A stretch of DNA of 35,456 bases from Microbacteriaceae bacterium (lineage in GTDB: Bacteria > Actinomycetota > Actinomycetes > Actinomycetales > Microbacteriaceae): the NCBI GenBank assembly GCA_947378555.1, contig CANCKM010000001.1, positions 119,372 through 154,827 on the forward strand, in the 5' to 3' direction. The position numbers and the translations under genes were made by a program. The notes beneath the pieces are model-generated. The model worked only from the letters and a program-made list of their open reading frames with translations. It was not told the origin of the DNA and made no database searches. Shown here one piece after another: positions 16,826 to 26,751 of the stretch; the first letter of the stretch is position 1, and each line of letters begins with the position of its first letter.

Positions 16826-18625
<1,800 letters not shown>

Positions 18626-18641
<16 letters not shown>

Positions 18642-18667
18642 CCACTAAGAAGTAGCAACAAGAACAC
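18626..18667 (-). CDS. Leucine-rich leader peptide of leuA
   Basis: A 13-codon reading frame, GTG start, giving MFLLLLLSGRDGA and then TAA. Five Leu codons in a row (TTG TTG CTA CTT CTT) make it a leucine sensor. The frame is closed upstream by TAA five codons before the GTG. GAAAGG abuts the start, too close for a normal SD. The -10 element at 18674-18679 would place transcription start at the G of GTG, so the peptide may be read from a leaderless end. It lies between era and leuA, 63 bases before the leuA start. Attenuation by Leu-rich leaders before leuA has been predicted in Actinobacteria; its working here is inferred. Confidence 0.78.
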
Positions 18668-18673
18668 CCTTTC

Positions 18674-18682
18674 AGGTTAGCA
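18674..18682 (-). promoter_or_regulatory. Extended -10 promoter of the leuA leader
   Basis: The minus strand reads TGCTAACCT: TGn plus a TANNNT hexamer, seven bases before the GTG of the leader peptide. The -35 region overlaps the era stop codon and is weak (TTAGAA at 18 bp), in keeping with an extended -10 promoter. Confidence 0.5.
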
Positions 18683-18699
18683 CAGGCCCTATTCGAGTT

Positions 18700-19590
18700 C
18701 TAAAATCCCAATTTGCCGAGCTGCTTTGGATCGCGCTGCCAATCGGGAGCCACTTTCACTCGAAGTCCGAGGAAAACCTTCGAGCCGACTAGCTTCTCGA
18801 TTTCGGCGCGAGATCTGCTTCCCACGTCCTTTAGGCGAGATCCCGCATGGCCGATAATGATGGCCTTTTGAGAATCGCGCTCGACAAAAATGTTCGCGTG
18901 AATGTCAAACAGGTTCTTGCCCTCGCGCGGCCCCATTTCATCGATGGTCACGGCAAGCGAGTGAGGAAGCTCGTCGCGCACGCCCTCGAGCGCTGCTTCG
19001 CGAATGAGCTCACAGATTCGCGCTTCTAGAGATTCGTCGGTGACAGCATCTGATGGGTAAAGGGGCTTGGATTTTGGCATCATGCTGATTAGCAACTCGG
19101 TTAGCTCTTCGAGTTGCTCACCTGCAGTGGCTGAAACGGGAATGATTGCCTCCCAATCGCGCAACCTTGAGATGGCCAGCAGTTGAGCTGCCAGAGCCTC
19201 TCTCGACACCAGTTCGCTTTTGGTCACGATCGCAATCTTCTTAGCTCGTCGATAACTGCTCAACTGCTCATTGATGAACGTGTCCCCCGGCCCAATTTTC
19301 TCGTTTGCTGGAACACAAAAACCGATTACGTCAACATCGGCCAACGTTGAATCAACAAGGTCATTCAATCGCTCACCCAAAAGAGTTCGAGGTCGGTGCA
19401 ACCCCGGAGTGTCAACCAGAATCAGCTGCCCGTTTGACGGATGCACGATGCCACGAATCGCCCGACGGGTGGTCTGTGGTTTCGAACTGGTAATCGCAAC
19501 CTTTTCACCGACGAGAGCGTTAGTGAGCGTCGATTTACCAACATTTGGTCGGCCGACGAACGAGGCGAAACCGGCTCTAAAATCTGTCAT
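18700..19590 (-). CDS. era: GTPase Era
   Basis: A 296-residue ribosome-assembly GTPase that binds the 3' end of 16S rRNA. The G domain has G1 GRPNVGKS (13-20), G3 DTPG (60-63) and a G4 that reads TKSE (123-126) instead of NKxD. Thr at the first position is common in actinobacterial Era, while Glu for Asp is less usual. The C-terminal KH domain (about 205-290) includes AIIIGHAGSRLKDVGSRSR. Its ATG overlaps the stop of the upstream CBS gene by one base. It is the last gene of the hrcA-to-era run and precedes the leuA promoter. Confidence 0.96.
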   Translation of the reverse strand: MTDFRAGFASFVGRPNVGKSTLTNALVGEKVAITSSKPQTTRRAIRGIVHPSNGQLILVDTPGLHRPRTLLGERLNDLVDSTLADVDVIGFCVPANEKIGPGDTFINEQLSSYRRAKKIAIVTKSELVSREALAAQLLAISRLRDWEAIIPVSATAGEQLEELTELLISMMPKSKPLYPSDAVTDESLEARICELIREAALEGVRDELPHSLAVTIDEMGPREGKNLFDIHANIFVERDSQKAIIIGHAGSRLKDVGSRSRAEIEKLVGSKVFLGLRVKVAPDWQRDPKQLGKLGF

Positions 19591-20735
19591 TACTTGCCTT
19601 CATTTTCTGCGTTTGGCTCAACAAAGGCGCCTTCAGCATCTAGTAGATCATTTTGCTTGGATACCAAAACGGTAATCAATCTTTTTCTGCGGCCTTCGAT
19701 ACGGTCGGCGGTAAACATAAGGCCAGAGGTGACGGCAGAATCACCACTTCTTGGAAGTCGCCCAAGAAGCTTGGTGAGCAACCCGCCGACTGAATCGACA
19801 TCCTCATCATCGAGATCGAGTTTAAAGAGTTCACCCAGTTCAAAAAGGGCGAACCTCGCATTCACGCGATACTTGCCGGGTTCGTACTGTTCGACATCGG
19901 CAATCTCGCGATCGTACTCATCCGAGATTTCACCCACGATTTCTTCGATTACGTCTTCCATCGTGGCAAGCCCAGCCACACCGCCGTACTCATCCACAAT
20001 GATTGCAATGTGAGTTGAGCTCAGTTGCATCTCGCGGAGCAAATCATCAACCGGTTTAGATTCGGGAACGAAGATCGCCTTTCGAGCAAGCGACGCGGCA
20101 TCTGAAACTGCTAGCTTCTCGGGCGACTCGTAGAGCAATCTAGCTACGTCCTTGATGTAAAGCACACCGCTGATGTCATCAACCGATTTGCCGACCACCG
20201 GCAGTCTCGAATAGCCACGGCTCAGAAATATCCCCATCGCCCGATTGAGACTGGAATCGCCCTGAATGGTTGCCATGTCGATTCTCGGCACCATAATTTC
20301 ACGAACGATGGTTTCACCAAACTCTTCAACCGAGTCAAGAAGTTCTTGTTCGAACTCCTCGGGTTGCTCACGCTTCGGCAACGACAGCGGTGTGAAAAAT
20401 AGGTAGATCGAATTTATGGGGGCGGCAGAAATGCCGATGAGACCTGAGCCAAACTTCGTGGCACCCAAAAATTTGGCGGCGAGCTGCGAGACGGCAAGCA
20501 GCAGAAGCATGAGCAACACCGCCAATAACGACACCGCCCACCAAGTGGCCCCGCTCGGAACCAAAATTTGACCGATAACCACTCCGAAAATTCCGGTCAA
20601 CGCAATTCTCAAAAACGCGATGGATTCGGCCTTGGCTCGCTGCTGTTCATCGGCTCTAAGCGCAGCCACTGCGATGGCCGCCAAAACGGTTGCCAATGCG
20701 AGAAGGGCCGCGCTCCAAATCTCAAATACTGTCAA
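19590..20735 (-). CDS. Hemolysin/CorC-family membrane protein with paired CBS domains
   Basis: A 381-residue protein. Four N-terminal hydrophobic segments (about 5-25, 44-62, 68-88, 100-118) form a short membrane part. Paired CBS domains (about 145-270) start with VREIMVPRIDM and include HIAIIVDEYGGVAGLATMED. A CorC_HlyC domain (about 285-370) ends it. Relatives are linked to Mg2+/Co2+ export or homeostasis; the name hemolysin is historical. The membrane part is shorter than the usual DUF21 domain. The TTG start directly abuts the ybeY stop, so it is translated by coupling. Confidence 0.88.
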   Translation of the reverse strand: MTVFEIWSAALLALATVLAAIAVAALRADEQQRAKAESIAFLRIALTGIFGVVIGQILVPSGATWWAVSLLAVLLMLLLLAVSQLAAKFLGATKFGSGLIGISAAPINSIYLFFTPLSLPKREQPEEFEQELLDSVEEFGETIVREIMVPRIDMATIQGDSSLNRAMGIFLSRGYSRLPVVGKSVDDISGVLYIKDVARLLYESPEKLAVSDAASLARKAIFVPESKPVDDLLREMQLSSTHIAIIVDEYGGVAGLATMEDVIEEIVGEISDEYDREIADVEQYEPGKYRVNARFALFELGELFKLDLDDEDVDSVGGLLTKLLGRLPRSGDSAVTSGLMFTADRIEGRRKRLITVLVSKQNDLLDAEGAFVEPNAENEGK

Positions 20736-21206
20736 CTAGATACCTTTAGCGGCATTCTCTTGAGCATAGAAGCCGGCCAATATTTCACCCTGAATACCAA
20801 ACATTTCGGCATGCTCTTCGGGCTCGGCGTGATCAAAACCAAGCAGGTGAAGAATGCCGTGAGTTGTCAGAAGTAGGATCTCGTTGATGGTTTCGTGGCC
20901 CGCCTCAACGGCTTGCTTCGCGGCTACCTGAGGGCAGACAACGATATCCCCGAGGAGGCCCGCGGGTGTCAAATCACCCTCGGTACCCGGGCGAAGTTCA
21001 TCCATCGGAAAACTTAGAACATCGGTTGGCCCTGGTTCGTCCATCCACTGAACATGAAGGGTTTCCATTGCGTCTTCGTCAACAAAAACGATGGCTAAAT
21101 CGGCCAATGGGTGAATGCGCATCTTGTCGAGTGCATAGGTTGCAAGAGCCAAAACCCGAGTTTCCTCGACCTCAACTCCGGATTCATTATTGATTTCTAT
21201 GCTCAT
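20736..21206 (-). CDS. ybeY: Endoribonuclease YbeY
   Basis: A 156-residue single-strand RNase needed for 16S rRNA 3' end maturation and ribosome quality control. The zinc-binding motif [11 protein letters not shown] is at 116-126 (H116, H120, H126). [12 protein letters not shown] (59-70) is also typical. ATG at 21206 overlaps the phoH stop as ATGA. The phoH-ybeY-CBS-era order is conserved widely in bacteria. Confidence 0.97.
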   Translation of the reverse strand: MSIEINNESGVEVEETRVLALATYALDKMRIHPLADLAIVFVDEDAMETLHVQWMDEPGPTDVLSFPMDELRPGTEGDLTPAGLLGDIVVCPQVAAKQAVEAGHETINEILLLTTHGILHLLGFDHAEPEEHAEMFGIQGEILAGFYAQENAAKGI

Positions 21207-22219
21207 CGCTTGCCACCCGTCAGTTTTGCGGAAGCAGCCGCAACTTTTTTCGCAAGTTCGACTTCTTCAAACTTTGAATACGCGTCAACGATGGTGCCCA
21301 CAAGCGAATGCCTAACAACATCGGCAGAGCTGAGCATCGCAAACTCGATGTCGTCTAGATCCTCGAGAACTTTTATCGCCGTGCGCAATCCCGAAGAGCC
21401 AGTTGGCAAGTCAACCTGAGTAATGTCTCCGGTTACCACCATCTTCGAGTTGAAACCCAGGCGGGTTAGAAACATCTTCATCTGTTCCGGCGTGGTGTTC
21501 TGCGCCTCGTCAAGAATGATGAATGAGTCGTTGAGTGTTCGGCCTCGCATGTAAGCCAGTGGGGCAACTTCAATGGTGCCCGCCGCCATCAACTTGGGAA
21601 TCGAATCTGGGTCGAGCATTTCGTGAAGCGCATCAAATAGCGGGCGCAGGTAAGGGTCGATTTTTTCATTTAGCGTTCCCGGTAGAAAACCTAGACGCTC
21701 GCCGGCCTCAACGGCCGGTCTAGTCAGAATGATTCGACTTATTTCTTTTCGCTGCAGAGCCTGCACGGCTTTTGCCATTGCCAGGTAGGTTTTGCCAGTG
21801 CCGGCTGGGCCAACGCCAAAGACCACGGTATTGTCATCGATGGCATCTACGTAGTTTCTTTGACCGATCGTCTTCGGTCGAATACTTTTACCGCGTGAAC
21901 TAAGAATGTTCTGGCTCAAAACCTCGCTTGGTTTCTCAGAGGTTTCATCCAACATCTTGGCCGACCTGCTGACATCCTGGCTGGTTAGCGTCTGGCCGCC
22001 CTTGACTAACTCAATCATTTCGTTGAGGAGTTCGCCGGCCAATAAAATCTGAGCCGGGCTTCCACTGAGCAAAATCTCGTTACCTCGAACGTGAACCTGA
22101 ACGTCGGGAAAGCTTGCCTCAAGAGTTTTTAGCAGTCGATCTTCGATGCCGAGTAAAGCCAGCATCTCGACCTTGGAAACACTTATCCGACTTTCGGAGG
22201 ACTTGACTGGCTTACTCAT
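21203..22219 (-). CDS. PhoH-family ATPase (YbeZ-like)
   Basis: A 338-residue P-loop NTPase, thought to act as an RNA helicase partner of YbeY. Walker A is GPAGTGKT (137-144) and Walker B is [11 protein letters not shown] (about 237-247). The N-terminal region (about 30-75) is a KH-like RNA-binding module. Two starts are possible: GTG at 22225, and ATG at 22219 with AAGG six bases upstream; I chose the second. It overlaps the HIT gene end by eight bases and couples to ybeY downstream. Confidence 0.94.
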   Translation of the reverse strand: MSKPVKSSESRISVSKVEMLALLGIEDRLLKTLEASFPDVQVHVRGNEILLSGSPAQILLAGELLNEMIELVKGGQTLTSQDVSRSAKMLDETSEKPSEVLSQNILSSRGKSIRPKTIGQRNYVDAIDDNTVVFGVGPAGTGKTYLAMAKAVQALQRKEISRIILTRPAVEAGERLGFLPGTLNEKIDPYLRPLFDALHEMLDPDSIPKLMAAGTIEVAPLAYMRGRTLNDSFIILDEAQNTTPEQMKMFLTRLGFNSKMVVTGDITQVDLPTGSSGLRTAIKVLEDLDDIEFAMLSSADVVRHSLVGTIVDAYSKFEEVELAKKVAAASAKLTGGKR

Positions 22220-22553
22220 CTTCACCCTTGGGTTTGGTGCTCGTCACGTGACCGTGGGCGTGGAAAATGGTTTGACCGGCAGCCAAGCCGGTGTTGAAAG
22301 TAAGACGGTAGGCCCCGTCGGTTAGTTGCTCTGCCACCTTGGCTCCCAGCTGCACCAAATCGACAAGTCCGGCTGGGTTTTCGAACGCGAGTTCGGCAAC
22401 GTTGTCGTAGTGGTTTTTGGGCACCACTAGAACGTGCACCGGTTTGCGAGGAAATAAGTCGTTGAAAGCAATCGTGTGCTCAGACTCGGCAACGAGTTGC
22501 GAAGGAATTTCGCCGGCGACTATTTTGCAAAAAATGCAGTTGGTTTCATTCAT
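22212..22553 (-). CDS. HIT-family nucleotide-binding protein
   Basis: A 113-residue histidine-triad hydrolase of HINT type, acting on nucleoside phosphoramidates or similar. The catalytic triad HAHGHV is at 98-103 and the N terminus CIFCKIVAGEIPS (6-18) is typical. The C terminus is slightly altered: [10 protein letters not shown] replaces the usual GGRx tail after the triad. It sits between rsmE and phoH, as in many Actinobacteria. The substrate is unknown. Confidence 0.93.
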   Translation of the reverse strand: MNETNCIFCKIVAGEIPSQLVAESEHTIAFNDLFPRKPVHVLVVPKNHYDNVAELAFENPAGLVDLVQLGAKVAEQLTDGAYRLTFNTGLAAGQTIFHAHGHVTSTKPKGEDE

Positions 22554-22564
22554 CGTGTTTAAGT

Positions 22565-23308
22565 CTAGTTACCGAACATTCCGACTCTGGTTTGTAACAC
22601 GCTTAGCGCGACCAGACCGGCGGTTGAGGTGCGAAGAATGCCCGAACCGAGCTTCACCCGCAGAGCTCCAGCCTCGGTAAACCTAGATATCTCTGCTTCC
22701 GAGATACCTCCCTCGGGCCCAATTATCAAGGCTATGCTCGCGGTTTGGTCAAGATTAAGCGAACCGATTTGCCTGTCGGCTTCCGGATCCAAAATCAGGA
22801 CCAAATCAAAGTTTGAGAATAGGGATGTCAGCCCCTTGCTGTCTTGCGGGGGCAGAACCTGTGGCTCAAAAACTTGAAGGGACTGTTTGGTTGCTTCATT
22901 TGCAATGCTCTGCCACCGAGCAACCCCCTTTTGCTGTTTTGGACCTTCCCAACGAGAGATTGAGCGCTCTGCCTGCCAAGGAATAACCTGCCAGATGCCG
23001 ATTTCCGTTGCTGCCTGAACAGCGAGTTCATCCCTGTCGCCCTTGGCCAAGGCTTGAATCAGAGTGAACTTTAACTCTGGTTCGGGCTGCTGAGAAACCG
23101 ATTCGACTTGAACACTAAGGATTCCCTGGTCAATGGCCGATACTCGGCCGCGCACGCGCATTCCAAAACCGTTCGAAAGTTGAATGGCCTCGCCGACGCG
23201 CATTCTTCGGGCAGCAATGGCATGCTTGGCCTCCGCTTCGGTCAGTGAAACGCTGGAACCGACTTCCGGAGCAATCTTTCCTTCAAACCTAAAAAGCGGC
23301 TCAACCAA
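22565..23308 (-). CDS. rsmE: 16S rRNA m3U1498 methyltransferase RsmE
   Basis: A 247-residue SPOUT methyltransferase modifying U1498 of 16S rRNA. An N-terminal PUA-like domain (about 1-75) precedes the knotted SAM-binding domain with IIGPEGGISEAE (195-206) and LGSGILRTSTAGLVALSVLQ (220-239). The start is TTG at 23308, three bases after the dnaJ stop; no ATG is available nearby. It follows dnaJ in nearly all actinobacterial genomes. Confidence 0.95.
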   Translation of the reverse strand: MVEPLFRFEGKIAPEVGSSVSLTEAEAKHAIAARRMRVGEAIQLSNGFGMRVRGRVSAIDQGILSVQVESVSQQPEPELKFTLIQALAKGDRDELAVQAATEIGIWQVIPWQAERSISRWEGPKQQKGVARWQSIANEATKQSLQVFEPQVLPPQDSKGLTSLFSNFDLVLILDPEADRQIGSLNLDQTASIALIIGPEGGISEAEISRFTEAGALRVKLGSGILRTSTAGLVALSVLQTRVGMFGN

Positions 23309-23311
23309 AAA

Positions 23312-24394
23312 CTAACCACGACCCTTGCCGCGCGCGAAAAATCCGTGGCTTTGCTTCACCAAGCGCGACTGCTCTTGAGACCTCAGAGCGGCCAGCGCTT
23401 TAAAGAGTTCTTTTTGTTTGGAATCCAACTTGGTAGGGGTAAGTACCTGAACCATGACCCGCAGATCGCCTCTGCCTGAGTTTCTCAGGTGGGTGACGCC
23501 CTTGCCCTTCAAAGTGATTACATCGCCGGTCTGCTGACCAGCGTGGATTTCGACGGTTTGTTCACCATCAAAAGTCTCAATCTTGGCGACCGAGCCCAAA
23601 ACGGCATCGTGCAGCGGAACCTCGAGCGTGCAGGTTAGGTCGTCACCCGATCTGCCAAAGACGTCATCTTGGCGAACCACGATGTCAACATAGAGGTCTC
23701 CGTTTGGACCGCCTCCGAAACCAACCTCACCCTGGCTACTAAGTTGAAGTCTGAGCCCATCTTCGACGCCGGCTGGCACCTTGAGCTCAATGTCACGCCT
23801 GGCACGAACCCGACCCTGACCGCGGCAGTCAACGCACGGGCTGGAAATTAGCTGTCCATAACCGCGGCAACTTCCGCAGGCGGCCGATGTCATAACGTTT
23901 CCGAGAAGCGACCTGACCTGCCTTTGAATCTGACCGGCACCACGACAAATGTCGCAAACGGTCGGTGCGGTACCTGGCTGACAACATGAACCGTGGCAGG
24001 TTTCGCAGAGCACGGCGGTGTCAACCTCGAGGGTTTTATCGGCACCAAAGACGACCTCCTGCAGCGTCAGCTCAACGCGTAACAGGGCGTCTTGCCCACG
24101 CTCAACTCGGGACTTTGGGCCTCGTTGTCCGTTGCCAAAGAAAGAACCGAATATGTCACCAAAGTCAAAGTTTGAGCCACCGAAGGCGTTCTGCCCACCC
24201 ATGTCATAGTCGCGCCTTGATTCCGGGCTGCTCAAAACCTCATAGGCGTGTGTGACCGACTTGAACCGTTCTTGTGAAGCGGTGTCGCTGTTGACATCTG
24301 GGTGAAGTTCCCTGGCCAGCTTGCGATACGCCTTTTTAATTTCATCCTGAGTCGCCGTGCGTGAAACACCAAGCGCTTCGTAGTGGTCTGCCAA
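23312..24394 (-). CDS. dnaJ: Chaperone protein DnaJ (DnaJ2-type)
   Basis: A 360-residue co-chaperone that stimulates DnaK ATPase. The J domain has HPD at 31-33. A Gly/Phe-rich linker follows (about 67-90). Four CxxCxGxG-type zinc repeats are present (CETCHGSC, CDICRGAG, CGSCRGYG, CVDCRGQG); the first one ends GSC in place of GxG. Then come the two substrate-binding beta domains. This is the hrcA-linked second DnaJ of Actinobacteria. The start is TTG with AAGGGA upstream, eight bases after the hrcA stop. It is probably repressed by HrcA through the CIRCE element at 25436. Confidence 0.96.
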   Translation of the reverse strand: MADHYEALGVSRTATQDEIKKAYRKLARELHPDVNSDTASQERFKSVTHAYEVLSSPESRRDYDMGGQNAFGGSNFDFGDIFGSFFGNGQRGPKSRVERGQDALLRVELTLQEVVFGADKTLEVDTAVLCETCHGSCCQPGTAPTVCDICRGAGQIQRQVRSLLGNVMTSAACGSCRGYGQLISSPCVDCRGQGRVRARRDIELKVPAGVEDGLRLQLSSQGEVGFGGGPNGDLYVDIVVRQDDVFGRSGDDLTCTLEVPLHDAVLGSVAKIETFDGEQTVEIHAGQQTGDVITLKGKGVTHLRNSGRGDLRVMVQVLTPTKLDSKQKELFKALAALRSQEQSRLVKQSHGFFARGKGRG

Positions 24395-24402
24395 AATTTC
24401 CC

Positions 24403-25422
24403 TTAGTGTCCTAGTGTTTTTGTTAGATATCGAGCGACGGCCGAAACCGCGGCGATGTTTGTTGCGTAATCCATTCGAGTTGGACCAATGAGCCCAAGTT
24501 TGGCAATCTCGTGACCCTGATTTTCGTATCCCGAAACCAAAACCGTCGTGTTTGCAAAACCGTCGAGTTGGTTCTCGCGACCGATTCGAACCGAAACTCC
24601 ATGCGCCTCAGCTTGCATCTCGGCAATGAGTCGAAGCAACACTACCTGCTCTTCTATGGCCTCAAGAACCGGACTTATGCTTCCTGGGAAATCCGATTCG
24701 CTGCGAGCTAGGTTGGCAGTTCCCGCGAGCAGGATCTTCTCTTGCCGGTTGGCGTCGATTAGCTCGCGCAGGTTCTCTTTGATGGTAAGCAGCAGCGGGC
24801 TGAGGGCAGGGTCAAACAGGGACTCGACAGTTTCGAGCTTTGCCGAGACCGCTGAGAGCGCAAGACCTGAGAGCTCTTCGTTCAAACGGCCGCGCACCTC
24901 GGCCAGAACGTTTGAACCTAGGCCCGAGCGGTGTTCAAAGACGTGCTGCTGAATCCGGCCGGAATCGGTAATTAGCATGAGAATGGCTTTTGAATCATTC
25001 ACCGGGATGAGTTCAATGTGCCGGACCAATGATTTACCCAGGCTCGGGTACTGCACCATAGCAACCTGATTGGTCAACTTGGAAAGTAACCTAACGGTGC
25101 GCCCCAAAACGTCATCCAGGTCGGCACTGTCGGTGATGAATAATTCGATTGCCTGTTTCTCGGCCGTCGAAAGCGGTTTGACCTCGCTGAGGCGATCTAC
25201 GAAGAGTCGGTAACCCTTATCGGTTGGTACGCGGCCAGATGATGTGTGAGGGGCCGCGATTAGCTCTTCTTCTTCTAGGAGCGCCATGTCATTTCTGATC
25301 GTTGCCGCAGATACCCCAAAGGAGTGGCGCTCAACCAGAGATTTGGAACCGACTGGTTCTCTGCTCCTGATGTAATCCTGCACGATAGCGCGCAAAACCT
25401 CGATGCTACGTTCTGGAATCAA
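24403..25422 (-). CDS. hrcA: Heat-inducible transcription repressor HrcA
   Basis: A 339-residue repressor binding CIRCE. The N-terminal winged helix (about 1-70) includes YIRSREPVGSKSLVER and VSAATIRNDMALLEEEELI. A GAF-like domain with an inserted dimerisation part follows. The start chosen is TTG at 25422 because GGAGG (25429-25433) lies six bases upstream and the protein then begins like other HrcA. An in-frame ATG at 25446 adds eight residues but lies inside the CIRCE operator. It is the first gene of the hrcA-dnaJ-rsmE-HIT-phoH-ybeY-CBS-era run and is probably autoregulated. Confidence 0.96.
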   Translation of the reverse strand: MIPERSIEVLRAIVQDYIRSREPVGSKSLVERHSFGVSAATIRNDMALLEEEELIAAPHTSSGRVPTDKGYRLFVDRLSEVKPLSTAEKQAIELFITDSADLDDVLGRTVRLLSKLTNQVAMVQYPSLGKSLVRHIELIPVNDSKAILMLITDSGRIQQHVFEHRSGLGSNVLAEVRGRLNEELSGLALSAVSAKLETVESLFDPALSPLLLTIKENLRELIDANRQEKILLAGTANLARSESDFPGSISPVLEAIEEQVVLLRLIAEMQAEAHGVSVRIGRENQLDGFANTTVLVSGYENQGHEIAKLGLIGPTRMDYATNIAAVSAVARYLTKTLGH

Positions 25423-25435
25423 TGCGCACCTCCGT

Positions 25436-25462
25436 TTAGCACTCATAGCGTTAGAGTGCCAA
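25436..25462. promoter_or_regulatory. CIRCE operator of hrcA
   Basis: The plus strand reads TTAGCACTC, nine bases, then GAGTGCCAA. This matches the consensus TTAGCACTC-N9-GAGTGCTAA with one mismatch. A GATAAT -10 on the minus strand (25464-25469) would start transcription inside the operator, so bound HrcA would block initiation. Confidence 0.96.
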
Positions 25463-25518
25463 TATTATCCTGCCCGAGGCCACCCGCCGTGTTTAAATGT
25501 TAAAAACTGTCTGGCCGC

Positions 25519-26751
25519 CTAGGTAAGCAGCTGCCGCACCATCGAGTCGGCAAGCAGCCTGCCCTTGAGGGTGAGCACGAGGTGACCACGAAGTGCGCTA
25601 GCGGCGTCAATCAACTCGGTGGCAATGTACTGGCTAATCCATCGGTTGGCATCTGGGTTCAAGGCCTTTATCGTCTCGATCGATATTCCGTCGGCGATGC
25701 GCAACTCAAGCAAGATGCGCTCTTCGAGCCTAGTTTTTTGATCGAGAGTCTCGCGACCAACGGCCGGGGACTCCCCTTGGGTGACCTTCTGAGCATATGT
25801 CGATGGATGTTTGGCATTCCACCAACGCACCCCTCCGATGTGACTGTGTGCGCCGGGACCATAACCCCACCAGTCGTTTCCCCTCCAGTAGGCGAGGTTG
25901 TGAACCGAACGAGCGCCTTCACCTCGAGACCAGTTGCTAACCTCGTACCACTCGAATCCAGCCGCAGACAGCATCGCTTCGGCAAGTTCGTACTTATCGG
26001 CCAGTTCATCGGGGTCTTGTTCGGTCAGCAGTCCGCTCTTTATCTGCCTCGCCATTTTTGTTCCAGGTTCAACAATCAGCGAGTAGGCAGAGACGTGATC
26101 AGTTTCTAGCTCGATAGCCGACTCTAAACTCGCAACCCAATCATCCATCGTTTCGCCAGGTGCACCGTAAATCAGGTCCACCGAGGTTTGCAAGCCGACA
26201 GATTTGGCAAGTGCCACCGCAGTGGCAACATTCACGGGATTGTGCGTTCGCTCAAGCGTCGCCAAAACGCTGGGAACACTCGATTGCATTCCGATTGAAA
26301 CTCGAGTGAAACCGGCCCGGGCTAACTTCTCAAGGTATTCCTTTGAGACATCGTCGGGGTTGGCTTCGGTGGTGATCTCGCAACCAGCGGCGAAACCGAA
26401 GCTCCGCTCAAGTTGCCCGAGAATGGAGACCAAATCCTCGGCGGGCAACTGGGTTGGGGTTCCCCCGCCAAAAAAAACCGAGGCCAAGGGCCTGGCTGGC
26501 AACTGAGCCTGCTGCTGGACCTTTACCGAGAAGGCGATTTCGGAAAGCATTCGAGCTGCAAAATCTGACTGTTTCTCGCCTCGAAGTTCAGTCGAGGTGT
26601 AAGTGTTGAAATCACAGTAACCACAGCGAACCCTGCAAAAGGGAATATGCAGGTAAGCGTGAAAAGAGCGGGTTGAAGCGCCGTCTAAAACTTGAACTGG
26701 CAAGAAACCATCGCTTGGAGCCGGATCTGCGATTGGATGCGGGCCAGCCAA
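25519..26751 (-). CDS. hemW: Radical SAM heme-associated protein HemW
   Basis: A 410-residue radical SAM protein, annotated in the past as oxygen-independent coproporphyrinogen oxidase. The family now known as HemW carries or inserts heme. The cluster motif is CRVRCGYC (C39, C43, C46) within LHIPFCRVRCGYCDFNTY. Other marks are SVFFGGGTPTQL and the C-terminal HemN_C domain. TTG at 26751 abuts the lepA stop, and AAGG lies eight bases upstream. It follows lepA as in most Actinobacteria. Confidence 0.93.
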   Translation of the reverse strand: MAGPHPIADPAPSDGFLPVQVLDGASTRSFHAYLHIPFCRVRCGYCDFNTYTSTELRGEKQSDFAARMLSEIAFSVKVQQQAQLPARPLASVFFGGGTPTQLPAEDLVSILGQLERSFGFAAGCEITTEANPDDVSKEYLEKLARAGFTRVSIGMQSSVPSVLATLERTHNPVNVATAVALAKSVGLQTSVDLIYGAPGETMDDWVASLESAIELETDHVSAYSLIVEPGTKMARQIKSGLLTEQDPDELADKYELAEAMLSAAGFEWYEVSNWSRGEGARSVHNLAYWRGNDWWGYGPGAHSHIGGVRWWNAKHPSTYAQKVTQGESPAVGRETLDQKTRLEERILLELRIADGISIETIKALNPDANRWISQYIATELIDAASALRGHLVLTLKGRLLADSMVRQLLT

